From assembly GCA_031264075.1 (NCBI GenBank), contig JAISEO010000033.1, positions 1-48,561 on the forward strand: a stretch of 48,561 bases of DNA, read 5' to 3'. This stretch comes from Coriobacteriales bacterium (lineage in GTDB: Bacteria; Actinomycetota; Coriobacteriia; Coriobacteriales; UBA8131). The notes beneath the pieces are model-generated. The model ran no database searches and had not been told where the DNA came from. It saw nothing but the letters and a program-made list of their open reading frames with translations. A program made the position numbers and the translations under genes. Below, in pieces: positions 16,147 to 25,452 of this stretch; the stretch's first letter is position 1; each line of letters begins with the position of its first letter.

Positions 16147-16791
16147 GTGAGTACGCAAAACGTTCTGCAACGGAGATACGGGATGAAGCTCACTATTCTG
16201 CACGCCTTTGAGAGGCTTCTGGAAGAAACGGCATACCCCGACATCAGCATCGACGATATCTGTGGCACTGCCTACATATCCAAGCCGACCTTCTATCGCT
16301 ACTTCAAGAGCAAGGACAATATCTTCCATTGGCTGACAAGGCTCGGCTTCCAGCACGGCGTTGCTGAGATCGGACGGAGCTACTCTTGGGAAGAGGGATA
16401 TCTGGTGTCGCTCCTGATTGCGTATCGGTATCGGGTCTTTTATGCTGCCCCTCAGAGCCCCGAGCTCTTCTCCTCCCTGATGGATGTTGGCTGGAATTGC
16501 CAGAGCGATGCCATCAAAGAGACGCTCGTGAAATACCGGGGCATTCAGATAAGCGAGAAGCTGTCCTACCAGATCGAGTCGCTCGCGAGGGCTCAGTGCC
16601 ACATGGCCCGACGTTGGGCAGTGGAGGGCATGGCGATACCTCCCGCCACTATGGCGGAATACCTGGCCAGCAGCGCCCCTTATGAGCTTCATGACCTGCT
16701 GGGCCTGGAAGACACACACGACACGCATGACACGCGTAACGAACAGTCTCTTGTGTCTCACCTTGTTGGCCATAGTGGCAGTTTGACTTGA
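16147..16791 (+). CDS. TetR/AcrR-family transcriptional regulator
   Basis: 214 residues. The N-terminal helix-turn-helix is clear: ISIDDICGTAYISKPTFYRYF at about residues 33-53, followed by KSKDNIFHWL, the usual helix-4 region. The C-terminal ligand domain is divergent, so the effector is unknown. It begins with GTG, preceded by AAGGAG at eight bases. It lies directly upstream of the cobalamin riboswitch, whose promoter begins inside its last codons, but nothing in the sequence shows that it controls that locus. Confidence 0.85.
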   Translation: MSTQNVLQRRYGMKLTILHAFERLLEETAYPDISIDDICGTAYISKPTFYRYFKSKDNIFHWLTRLGFQHGVAEIGRSYSWEEGYLVSLLIAYRYRVFYAAPQSPELFSSLMDVGWNCQSDAIKETLVKYRGIQISEKLSYQIESLARAQCHMARRWAVEGMAIPPATMAEYLASSAPYELHDLLGLEDTHDTHDTRNEQSLVSHLVGHSGSLT

Positions 16792-16816
16792 CGGCAAGCA
16801 CGGGAAAGCGCAAAAT
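16788..16816 (+). promoter_or_regulatory. Promoter of the cobalamin-riboswitch operon
   Basis: TTGACG (16788-16793), 17-base spacer, CAAAAT (16811-16816). The expected start near 16823 lies about 20 bases before the riboswitch P1 stem. Confidence 0.45.
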
Positions 16817-16843
16817 AGCTGCTAATTACATAGCTACTACGAT

Positions 16844-17073
16844 CCATCGGTCGCTGATGCGATAACGAGGAATCCGGTGAGCCGGTACCAACCCGAGGTG
16901 TAGGGATGCACAAACGATATGGCAAGGCAAATCCGGAGCAGGGGCCAACCGCCCCTACTGTGACTGCTGACAGACGGGTACGATGCCACTGAGGAAATGG
17001 CCTGCAAAGGCCCCAAGGTTCTTGGGAAGGCACCCGCGAGGATGAGGCAGCGAGCCAGGAGACTTACCGATGG
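16844..17073 (+). ncRNA. Cobalamin riboswitch
   Basis: The P1 stem CCATCGGT (16844-16851) pairs perfectly with ACCGATGG (17066-17073). Between them are the expected conserved blocks: TCCGGTGA (16873-16880), a CCGGAGC stretch, ACTGTGA, GCCACTG (16985-16991), GGGAAGGC, GATGAGGCAGC, and the B12 box GAGCCAGGAGACTTACC (17052-17068). It binds adenosylcobalamin or a related form and should switch off the genes that follow when B12 is plentiful. Confidence 0.93.
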
Positions 17074-17137
17074 TGGGCGGTTTTAAGCTGTGCCTGCCAC
17101 GCGGGTGGGCGTAGCGGTGCGCACGCACCAGCCGCGA

Positions 17138-17249
17138 GGCCCCTCAGGACTCCCACCACCAAAGGACACAGCATCAAGGCGACCTTCACGGGTCGCCTTG
17201 TTTTGGTTAGGCTCGCCCGCCCAACCCCCGGCGGCAGTCCTGACGGGCC
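17138..17249 (+). terminator. Riboswitch expression platform with intrinsic terminator
   Basis: AAGGCGACC (17176-17184) pairs with GGTCGCCTT (17191-17199) and is followed by GTTTTGG, a good intrinsic terminator. An outer inverted repeat, GGCCCCTCAGGACT (17138-17151) and AGTCCTGACGGGCC (17236-17249), encloses it with one mismatch. The arrangement suits transcription attenuation between riboswitch and coding region. Confidence 0.75.
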
Positions 17250-17348
17250 AACGATTGAGAAGCAACGGAAAAGCACCAGGGAACCACGAAGAGATTGGAG
17301 CACAGCATGAAGATATCAAGCTATCAGAAGAAAGAGAGGGGTGAAGGC

Positions 17349-19142
17349 ATGAAACGCTTATCGCGCAGGGTAGTATCCGTCCTACTGGGAAGCGTCCTCG
17401 TACTGACGATGTTCAGCGCGGTGGCCTTTGCGGATTGGCCTCAGTATCAAGGCAACGGCGAGCATAATGGACGGATTACCAGTGGGACGCCGCCGATAAC
17501 GATGCCTAATGCCCCATATGTTACACCAGGAGGCGGAATCAGCAGCGAGTCTGTAATGAGTATCGAAAATTTCAGAGAAGAAGAAACCTATACCTATGCG
17601 TATACGCTGACAAGCGGGGGCACCTTGGCAAAGACCAACGTCATGCGACCGGGCGAGGGCGAAGAAGCAGGCGAGTGGTCGATAACCTTCCCGAACAGCG
17701 CAAGCTATCAGCTTGGTAGTCCGTGCCTGATACCGGCCGGAGTGCCCTACGAGGGCATCTATGCCACCGTGAGCAGCTATCACGAATTGCTTCTCAATCC
17801 ACAATTCGAATATGATTATTCTTGGTGGAGTGCATCTTCTCCCGAGACTACCTGGGATCCAGATAACCATGTCTATCTTCCCGAAGGTGAGAGCATCTTA
17901 CAGCCGTTTACTTTTACGGGAGCGGATGGCTCATATTTCACAGAGCTCTTCTCGCAGGTCAAGCAGCGACAGTTCCCGAATACAGAGGTCACCTATGTCA
18001 TCTCTGATAACATGGGAGAACCGATTATAACGTATGTCGCCAATCCCACCTCGCGCGAGGAGTGGACGAATGTGGAGCAGTACAATACCGTCGAATTAGA
18101 ACAATACGGGTCATACATGATTACTGTGACCGCTACGACTGGCGACGCATTCCTGCATCATGTCGACTTCAGCTGGCAGCAAAGCGGGCTTACGCGCGTC
18201 AGTCTTGATGGAGAGACCACAACCTTCATTGCTGCTTCCCCAGGCGGCGGGCAGGCCAATACGCCTATCACGAACTACGGCCAATACCTGTATTACGGTA
18301 CGCTGTCCGGCGGCGCTAACTACTTTCAGATTGATTTGTCCGATAGTTCGATAAAGTCCTACAGCAGCGGCACCCGCCAATACTGGGCGGGAGCAGCACA
18401 AATATCAACAGAAGAAGGCGCTTATATGGTCTTCGGCAGCGATGGCGGCTATCTCCATCTAACCCCAGCGGGGCAGTACTTTGGGGATCCTGACCCCGAC
18501 ATAAGTGTCAGCATTAATCTGGCTGAAGTGATTACCGGCCTGACGGCACCCGGAAATGTGCGTTCAACGGTTTCTGTAGACGGCACAAACACCTATATCT
18601 ACTTTACCAGCCAGGGTGGCTATCTGTGGCAAGCGACGATTGCGGAACTTCTCGATCCAACAGAGGATCAGACATTCTCAGCAATAGAACTTGGTTCCCC
18701 AGTATCCTTGCCGTCGGCCACATCCACTCCTGCTCTGTCACGAAGCGGTCCACTGCTGACCAAGTACATTTATACCGGATATTACACCGGCCCCAACGGT
18801 GCCGGAGGAGTTGCCGCGGCAACCGAAAGCGACTTCGACTCTCCTACGCCCGGCCCCATCCCTGTGTCTGTGCTCGATACTGTCTATTCCGGTGGTGCTC
18901 ACGAAGGGGCCGTGCAGTCGAGCCCGATTGTGTACACAAATGGATCGTGGGACTACATTTATTTTACGACAAACACGGAAGAGGGTATTGGCTACTGCTA
19001 TCGCTTTAATGGCGTAACGGCACAAAAGCGTTGGGCTGCGGGCGGAGCGAGCGGCAACCGATATGCAGTACAGGGTTTTTCCTCTGAGAGCGGGTATCTC
19101 GTCTACGGTGATGATGGCGGTCGCCTCTACATCATGCATTGA
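17349..19142 (+). CDS. Secreted beta-propeller (PQQ-like repeat) protein, B12-regulated
   Basis: 597 residues. Signal peptide 1-28 ends SAVAFA before DWPQYQGN, a start typical of PQQ-like propellers. Propeller blades show a recurring pattern: VFGSDGGYLHL, YFTSQGGYLWQ, YFTTNTEEGIGYCYRF and VYGDDGGRLYIMH. A beta-sandwich-like insert occupies about residues 140-280. No lipobox, LPXTG or C-terminal membrane anchor is present, so it is probably secreted or held by partners. The ATG at 17349 follows GGGGTGAAGG; TTG/ATG starts at 17295 and 17307 lack this. It is the first gene behind the cobalamin riboswitch, so a corrinoid-linked role is inferred; BtuG of Bacteroides is also a B12-binding propeller, but relatedness is not shown. 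Confidence 0.75.
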   Translation: MKRLSRRVVSVLLGSVLVLTMFSAVAFADWPQYQGNGEHNGRITSGTPPITMPNAPYVTPGGGISSESVMSIENFREEETYTYAYTLTSGGTLAKTNVMRPGEGEEAGEWSITFPNSASYQLGSPCLIPAGVPYEGIYATVSSYHELLLNPQFEYDYSWWSASSPETTWDPDNHVYLPEGESILQPFTFTGADGSYFTELFSQVKQRQFPNTEVTYVISDNMGEPIITYVANPTSREEWTNVEQYNTVELEQYGSYMITVTATTGDAFLHHVDFSWQQSGLTRVSLDGETTTFIAASPGGGQANTPITNYGQYLYYGTLSGGANYFQIDLSDSSIKSYSSGTRQYWAGAAQISTEEGAYMVFGSDGGYLHLTPAGQYFGDPDPDISVSINLAEVITGLTAPGNVRSTVSVDGTNTYIYFTSQGGYLWQATIAELLDPTEDQTFSAIELGSPVSLPSATSTPALSRSGPLLTKYIYTGYYTGPNGAGGVAAATESDFDSPTPGPIPVSVLDTVYSGGAHEGAVQSSPIVYTNGSWDYIYFTTNTEEGIGYCYRFNGVTAQKRWAAGGASGNRYAVQGFSSESGYLVYGDDGGRLYIMH

Positions 19143-19200
19143 TGGATGAGTGAGTAAGAAGATGAGCTATTACCGGCTTTGATAGTGTCGAAATATCCAA

Positions 19201-19237
19201 GGGAGGGCGAGGGAGCATCTGCGGCTCTCGTCCTCCC
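19201..19237 (+). terminator. Intercistronic hairpin
   Basis: GGGAGG, CGAG and GAGC on the left pair with GCTC, CG and CCTCCC on the right around a six-base loop, between the propeller gene and the large DUF4430 gene. No T-run follows; it may be an attenuator or RNA-processing site. Confidence 0.4.
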
Positions 19238-19273
19238 TTCGGCGGAGGCAGTGATAAGGAAGGTTTGCGAAAT

Positions 19274-22200
19274 ATGAGAACTTATTTAAATCGCTCTGGC
19301 GACAACAGGCAGTATGGCAAACTCCTGTCTATGTTCCTTACCGTTGTCCTGTGCCTGTCGCTTTTTCCTGCTACGGTATTTGCAGTAAGTACGCATACCT
19401 TAACTTTTACGGTAGCGGAGGAAGCCGAGGCCGTTATCGGTGGTTATTGGGGTCTTGATTATGATGACGTTGCGGATATCATAGGCTCTCAACAACAGCT
19501 TTCGAATGAATATGATGGGGATGATTACGTCCTCCTTCTAGCATGGATTACCGACTACGATACAGACAACTACGCTTTTTTGGGCTGGAAAATAAACGAC
19601 GTCCTTTATACGGAAAATACAGAAAACCTCATGTCTTCCTCGACATGGTTTACTGATGCCATGGAGGACTGGGGAGAACCGAGTTATCTGCTTGTAGACA
19701 AAGCTGAATGTGATAAAAGGACGTACCTGAAATTTGAGGGCGCATTAGGAGCCCTGTTATTAGAAGGATGGACAACTGAAAATATCACCATCGAGGCGGT
19801 GTTTATACCCAAGAGTGTTTCGTCATTTGCGGCAAGCATTGTGCCGGATGATAACGGGGTTTGCTCTGTAGAACAAAGAACCACCGCAAATGAGTATACC
19901 CTCACTGCCACCCCCAACTACAATTATCTCTTTGGCCATTGGGAATATCGCGAAAGCGAGAACGGTACAGAGTGGGGCGAGTGGGCGGAATACGAAGCCC
20001 TCACAGCTGCGAACGGTACGGTGAAGTTGGAGGCACATACGCAGTTCCGGGCGCACTTTAACAAGGCGACAATCTCGAAGTACGAGGGCGAGTATGAGGG
20101 TGTGGCGAGACTGACCACATTCTCTGCGCCGCCCTATTGGGTAGGCTCTGAACCAGACCCGTGGTATTATGAAGATTATTCCATGCGAGGAGCAGGTTCC
20201 AGCACATTTGAGGCTTTTGGACATAGCTTAGAGCAGAGTGAATCGCAGCCCGCATATATCGGAGAGCATGCGAGCCTCGGCTTGCCAATCCTTACAACAG
20301 ACGCTCCAAATGCAAATGCAAACATCGATTACGAATTGTACTTTGGCGACGACAGCGAGCCTGCGATATCCGGTACCTATGAACACGGTCTTCTTTACAA
20401 AGACAATGTGTTTGTCTTTGGCTTTTATGTCAAGGAAATGCCGGACGTGCAGAGCTGCAGGCTCGTTTTGAGCGTCTCAAAGGTTGCTTGGAGTACAGAG
20501 CATCAATGGGTAGTAGAATCAGGCCAACCCACGGTATTCGAGCAGACCTACGCCCTCTCACCGATAGACCCAAATCCGGAGTTGGTAAACCCCATACAGG
20601 TCACGGTGGCGGTGGAGAAGCTGACGGTAGACGGTAACTACCTCGCAGGGGGGCCGCAGCAGTTTGCCGTGGAGACGGGCACAAACGCCGCATGGGCGCT
20701 CATGCGCTTCCTGAGGGCGAATTATACAGGCATCCAGTACATCGGCTCGCCGGACAGCGGTTTTTATCTGTCTGCGATAGCGGACGGTTCGGTATATAGC
20801 CAATGGCTCAGCGAGAAGGATCACGGCGAGAAGTCTGGCTGGATGTACTCGGTCAATAATACCTTTCCCTCTGTGAGCGCGGCGGATCGGATACTCCAGG
20901 AAGGCGATGTCATCCGCTGGCAGTACACCTGCGCAAACACCGACAACGAGATAGGCGTTGACCTCGGCTTGGGTGCGGGCAGTGGCATGAGCGGCGGTAC
21001 GGCAGCCGTGGACAAGACACTGTTGATGAAAAAGTACGCCGAGATAAAGGCGGCAGGCGCCCCAACCATCGCGCAGTATGGGGAGAGCTATCCCTATGCC
21101 CTGTCTGTGTTAAAGAAGCTCGACGCCACACAACAAGAGGTAAACGCCGCCTATGCGCTTTTGGTGGTGACCGTCGAGGCAAACAAGGGCCAACTCAGCA
21201 ACGCCATCAGCGCGGCGGAAGCCTTGTTGTCCCTGGCCACGGCGGGTGAGGCCTCTGGGCAGTACCCACAGGCGGCATACGATAGCTTCAACACGGCCAT
21301 CAACACGGCAAAAGACGTCAAGGCGCTTACAACGGCAACACAAAACCAGGTAGATACTGCCAAGACAGTTCTGGAAGAGGCAACCACAAGCTTTGCCTCG
21401 TCTAAGCACTTCTTTATAGTAGGGGAGTACGAAACGGTAAAGTCGCTTGCCCTCACGCGCATAGCGTCCGTGGTACCGAGTCCGGCGGTGGCCAGCACCT
21501 ACGGTGAGTGGGCGGTCATTGCCCTGGCGCGTGGCGGCGCGATGACTGAGCTCATCAGAGAAGCCTATCTTGCCAACCTGAGAACCTACCTCAACACCAA
21601 CACCGGCGTTGTCATCAACAACAGCAGCTCTCCCAAGACCGTCGTTCTCAACACGAGCAAACCAACGGAAAACGAGCGTGTGGTTCTTGCACTGACCTCC
21701 CTGGGCATAGACGCGTCCAATTGGGAAGGCTACGACCTGGTCTCCCCCTTATCTGATGCAAGCTGGGTAAACTCACAGGGAATAAACAGTACGACCTTTG
21801 CCCTGATTGCCCTGGACAGCAAGCCCTATGAGGTGGAAGGCAGTGTCCGTACCGCCTTGGTACAACAGATAGTAGGCACCGCTAACAGCGAAAGTGGCAA
21901 GATAGGCGACAGCTTTGACTACACCGCCATGGCCGTGCAGGCACTGGCAGGCTACTACAACGAAGACGCGGTCAAGACCGTGGTCGATAACGCAATGGCC
22001 TGGCTCGACACGCAGACGCCGGTAAGCTCCGAGAGCAGCGCGCAGATGGTAGTTGCACAGAGTGCGCTTCTGCAACAAAACAGCACGTATGTGGCAGACA
22101 TCCTGCGCTATGCTCTGCCTAATGGCTCCTTCCAACACGAGCTGAGCGGCGTGGCAACCCAGATGTCCACCGAACAGGCAGCCTATGCCCTCGTGGCCTA

Positions 22201-25200
22201 TGACCGGCTGCTCAAGGGCAAGTCCCCGCTCTACACCATGGCCGATGCCTTCAACACCACAGACCCCGGCACTGACCCAGACCCGGTGACCCTCACGAGC
22301 CTTACCCTTACCTCGCTCCCAACGAAGGCCACTTACACGGCAGGGGAGGAGTTCGACCCCGCAGGCCTCACTGTCCAGGCCCACTTCAGCGACAGCAGCA
22401 CGACCGTGCTTGCCGCTGATGCCTATACACTCAGCACCGGCGCGGGGGAGTTCCTCACCGAACTCGCAGCGGGCAGTGTGCTCAGCCAAGCCGGGGACAT
22501 TACCGTTACGGTGACGTATACCCATGACGGCGTCACACAGACCGCTACCTTCGTCCTGACGGTCAACCCCGCGCCTGCTCCCAATGCAGAGAACCTCGCC
22601 AAGGTGCAGGCCGCAACCGAAGTGCTCACGAATCTCGCAAGCCTCGCCCAGGTCTCCCAGGCCACCGCCAACGATGCCAACACCGTTCTCACCTGGTTAC
22701 AGACAGAGGTAGAAGCCCTCGCCCTTGATGGCGTAGGCACGACCATCTCCGTCAATGTTAACTCGGCTGTTGCGGGCACTGCGGGTAAGCCCTCTGGCAC
22801 CAACGGCTCCTTTGCCGCCACGCTCACGCTGAGCGCCGGTGCAGGCGAGACGCTTGCCACAGCAACACTCAGCCGCACGGGTACGATCCTCGCCAGCGCC
22901 TACACAGCGCCCGCCGACAGGATATACGCCTCGATAAGCGTGGAAAAGCTCAGCCTGGACGGCACGTTCATCATCGAGCCTGCCCTGCTGGAACTTGCAA
23001 AGGGTGCCACAGCCGCCGAGGCTCTCATGGCGCTCTTTGAGGCCACCGGTGTCAACAGCCGCTACGATGGCCTGCCCAACCGCGACGACTTCTACCTGCG
23101 TTCGGTGGGGCTGCAAGGCTACTCTGGCAACCCGTCAGTTGAGGGCTCTCCCCACCACGCAGGCTACCTCAGTGAGTTTGACGAGGGGCTTCTCTCCGGC
23201 TGGATGATAACCGTCAACAACTCCTTCATCGGTACCAGTGCGGGTGCACGGACGCTTGCGGATGGAGACGTGGTGCGCTGGCAGTACACCTGCACGCCCG
23301 GAGATGTCGGAGGCTCAGCACAGGGACCGCTCGGCGAAAGCACACTGGCCAGCAAGGACGCCCTCATACAGAAGATTGCCGGTATCAACTTTGACGGCAC
23401 AGAAACCTTCTATGGCTCTGCCTACACCGACGCCCTGGCAGTCTTGCAGGATCTGGGTGCCACACCCGAGGCGATCACCTCCTCACTTGAAGCCCTCCTG
23501 GCCCTGGAGACTGTCGAGACACCCACCACTCCCGAGCCCGGTGAACGCACGCTGATATCCGTGGCGGTATCTGGCCTCTATCGTACGTCGTATGCAAACG
23601 GCGAGGCTCTCGACCTTTCTGGTCTCATCCTCACCGCCCACTACAGTGACGGCAGCTCTGCTCCTATCAGCAGCTGGAGCTCTGATGTCGCAGACGGCAG
23701 CGAACTGAACACGGCGGGCAAGCACTTCATCACACTCAGCTACACGGAAGGGGACGTCACCAAGACGGTTCGTATCTCGGTGAACGTGTCTGAGTTTGGC
23801 ATAGCGCCTGTGCTGCCCTCACCTGCTGCGGTGCAGGGAGCCCTCGATAAGACCCTCACCTATGAGAAGCAGACCACGAGCACCGACGCCTATGGCTACA
23901 AGGCTGAATGGGTGGTCTTTGGGCTTGCGAGAGCAGGCCAGATAAGCCCCGATATTCGCGCTGCCTATCTGGAGCGTCTGGCCTCGTATACCGTGTCGGT
24001 TAACGGCAGCTTCGACCGCTACACGGACTACTCCCGGGTCATACTCGCGTTAAGCTCACTGGGAGTGGACGCCCGGAACTTTGCGGGCTTCGACCTCAGC
24101 TCGTATCTCTCAGAGCACAGCAAGGTTGCCGCCCAGGGTATCAACGGATCCATCTTCGCGCTGCTCGCACTCAACTCAGGTGGCTATGGCAGCAATGCAG
24201 ACAGAAGCTACTACCAGGGTGTCATCCTCGCAAGCACGCTTTCCGGCGGCGGCTGGAACCTCCTTGGCTCCGGTACGGCAGACCCGGATGTTACCGCCAT
24301 GGCACTCCAGGCGCTGGCCCCCTACTACCACAGTGGCAACGCCGCACTTGACGCGGCCGTAGACAGCGCACTTGCTGCACTCTCGGCCCTGCAACAGACA
24401 GACGGCGGTTTCTCGTCGTGGGGCAGTGTCAACTCGGAGAGTGGAGCCCAGGTCATAGTCGCTTTGAACGCACTGGGCATTGGACTCGATGACGCGCGCT
24501 TTGTCAAGGATGGCAGAACTGTCTATGATGCCTTCATCGCCTACCAGCTCGCCTCCGGTGCCTTTGAGCACACACAGGGTGATGGTGCCAACGGTATGGC
24601 CACAGAACAGGCCGCCTACGCACTCGTCTCGCTTTACCGCAGCTATGCGGGCCCCAGCACACTCTACGACATGCGTGATGTAAGCTTTAGCAGCTGGGCA
24701 GGTACGGAGAGCGGTAAGACGCCTGCGCTTATCACCGCGGCACCAGAGTATACCGGCACTGGTACAGCGGCCTATAGAATAGACGCACCACTCTACGACT
24801 TTGAGGATGTATCCCTCGGTGGTGTCTCTGTAGCGCGCAGTGCCTACACGCTCACCTCGGGCAGCACTATCATCACCTTCAGTGAGTCTTACCTGCAATC
24901 GCTCACACCGGGCAGCCATACCTTTACCGCTCACTTCAAGGGCGGCTCGCTCGATATCGTGCTCAAGATTGCAGAACCCTCTACAGAGCAAAACAACACT
25001 ACCCCCGGCGGAAACGTCACCAACAACACCACTACGAACAACTACTACAACGGCTCCAACGGCTCGGGTGGCTCCAGTTCCGCGACGCGCCTTACCGGCA
25101 ACGGCTCTGCTGGTACGGAGAGCTCCTCGGCATCGGGGAGTGCGGGCAGCACCACTGCCACCGATACAACAAGCAGTGCGCGCACCGGTTCGTCATCTGC

Positions 25201-25372
25201 CCAGGGTCAGACAGAGCCCGCAGACTCCCTGACACCCCTGGCTGAGGCTGCCTCCGATGACCTCACCTTCCGCATCGTGGTAGGGATAGTCTGTGCTGTG
25301 GTGGCACTGGGCCTTATCGCGTTTCTCATCATCCGCATGAGGCTGAAGAAGAAGGGCATGACCGATGCGTAA
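19274..25372 (+). CDS. Giant surface protein with two DUF4430 and two alpha/alpha-barrel domains (transcobalamin-like)
   Basis: 2032 residues. Signal peptide 1-37 (PATVFA); about 40-430 unknown with InlB-like repeats (NEYTLTATPNYNYLFGHWEY); DUF4430 at about 442-555 (SGWMYSVNN, RWQYTC); a FIVAR-like helical segment about 640-705; a prenyltransferase/alpha-alpha-barrel domain about 716-985; Ig-like Big_3 domain about 1005-1097; second DUF4430 about 1216-1340 (SGWMITVNN); second Big_3 about 1425-1505; second barrel about 1519-1795 (QTDGGFSSWGS); a beta domain; a Gly/Ser/Thr/Asn linker; one membrane helix near 1998-2022 with a KKK tail. Human intrinsic factor and transcobalamin combine the same barrel and a DUF4430-like domain. 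Lying behind a cobalamin riboswitch, it is inferred to capture corrinoids at the cell surface. AAGGAAGG supports the ATG at 19274. Confidence 0.85.
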   Translation: MRTYLNRSGDNRQYGKLLSMFLTVVLCLSLFPATVFAVSTHTLTFTVAEEAEAVIGGYWGLDYDDVADIIGSQQQLSNEYDGDDYVLLLAWITDYDTDNYAFLGWKINDVLYTENTENLMSSSTWFTDAMEDWGEPSYLLVDKAECDKRTYLKFEGALGALLLEGWTTENITIEAVFIPKSVSSFAASIVPDDNGVCSVEQRTTANEYTLTATPNYNYLFGHWEYRESENGTEWGEWAEYEALTAANGTVKLEAHTQFRAHFNKATISKYEGEYEGVARLTTFSAPPYWVGSEPDPWYYEDYSMRGAGSSTFEAFGHSLEQSESQPAYIGEHASLGLPILTTDAPNANANIDYELYFGDDSEPAISGTYEHGLLYKDNVFVFGFYVKEMPDVQSCRLVLSVSKVAWSTEHQWVVESGQPTVFEQTYALSPIDPNPELVNPIQVTVAVEKLTVDGNYLAGGPQQFAVETGTNAAWALMRFLRANYTGIQYIGSPDSGFYLSAIADGSVYSQWLSEKDHGEKSGWMYSVNNTFPSVSAADRILQEGDVIRWQYTCANTDNEIGVDLGLGAGSGMSGGTAAVDKTLLMKKYAEIKAAGAPTIAQYGESYPYALSVLKKLDATQQEVNAAYALLVVTVEANKGQLSNAISAAEALLSLATAGEASGQYPQAAYDSFNTAINTAKDVKALTTATQNQVDTAKTVLEEATTSFASSKHFFIVGEYETVKSLALTRIASVVPSPAVASTYGEWAVIALARGGAMTELIREAYLANLRTYLNTNTGVVINNSSSPKTVVLNTSKPTENERVVLALTSLGIDASNWEGYDLVSPLSDASWVNSQGINSTTFALIALDSKPYEVEGSVRTALVQQIVGTANSESGKIGDSFDYTAMAVQALAGYYNEDAVKTVVDNAMAWLDTQTPVSSESSAQMVVAQSALLQQNSTYVADILRYALPNGSFQHELSGVATQMSTEQAAYALVAYDRLLKGKSPLYTMADAFNTTDPGTDPDPVTLTSLTLTSLPTKATYTAGEEFDPAGLTVQAHFSDSSTTVLAADAYTLSTGAGEFLTELAAGSVLSQAGDITVTVTYTHDGVTQTATFVLTVNPAPAPNAENLAKVQAATEVLTNLASLAQVSQATANDANTVLTWLQTEVEALALDGVGTTISVNVNSAVAGTAGKPSGTNGSFAATLTLSAGAGETLATATLSRTGTILASAYTAPADRIYASISVEKLSLDGTFIIEPALLELAKGATAAEALMALFEATGVNSRYDGLPNRDDFYLRSVGLQGYSGNPSVEGSPHHAGYLSEFDEGLLSGWMITVNNSFIGTSAGARTLADGDVVRWQYTCTPGDVGGSAQGPLGESTLASKDALIQKIAGINFDGTETFYGSAYTDALAVLQDLGATPEAITSSLEALLALETVETPTTPEPGERTLISVAVSGLYRTSYANGEALDLSGLILTAHYSDGSSAPISSWSSDVADGSELNTAGKHFITLSYTEGDVTKTVRISVNVSEFGIAPVLPSPAAVQGALDKTLTYEKQTTSTDAYGYKAEWVVFGLARAGQISPDIRAAYLERLASYTVSVNGSFDRYTDYSRVILALSSLGVDARNFAGFDLSSYLSEHSKVAAQGINGSIFALLALNSGGYGSNADRSYYQGVILASTLSGGGWNLLGSGTADPDVTAMALQALAPYYHSGNAALDAAVDSALAALSALQQTDGGFSSWGSVNSESGAQVIVALNALGIGLDDARFVKDGRTVYDAFIAYQLASGAFEHTQGDGANGMATEQAAYALVSLYRSYAGPSTLYDMRDVSFSSWAGTESGKTPALITAAPEYTGTGTAAYRIDAPLYDFEDVSLGGVSVARSAYTLTSGSTIITFSESYLQSLTPGSHTFTAHFKGGSLDIVLKIAEPSTEQNNTTPGGNVTNNTTTNNYYNGSNGSGGSSSATRLTGNGSAGTESSSASGSAGSTTATDTTSSARTGSSSAQGQTEPADSLTPLAEAASDDLTFRIVVGIVCAVVALGLIAFLIIRMRLKKKGMTDA

Positions 25373-25452
25373 CCACACTTGAGAGGCTGCTTGGCTACAA
25401 TCGTGTATACTCCGTAGCAGATTGTAATGCAGAGAGTTGAGGATTGGGATTG

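Noticed and set aside
15875-16268. Small frames sharing TPLLS-CHAQT or FYTFAKPLSCPN sequences
   Set aside because: They are translations of the 47-bp direct repeat on the minus strand, not genes.
24176-24991. 271-codon minus-strand frame inside the giant gene
   Set aside because: Antisense shadow of the second alpha/alpha-barrel domain.
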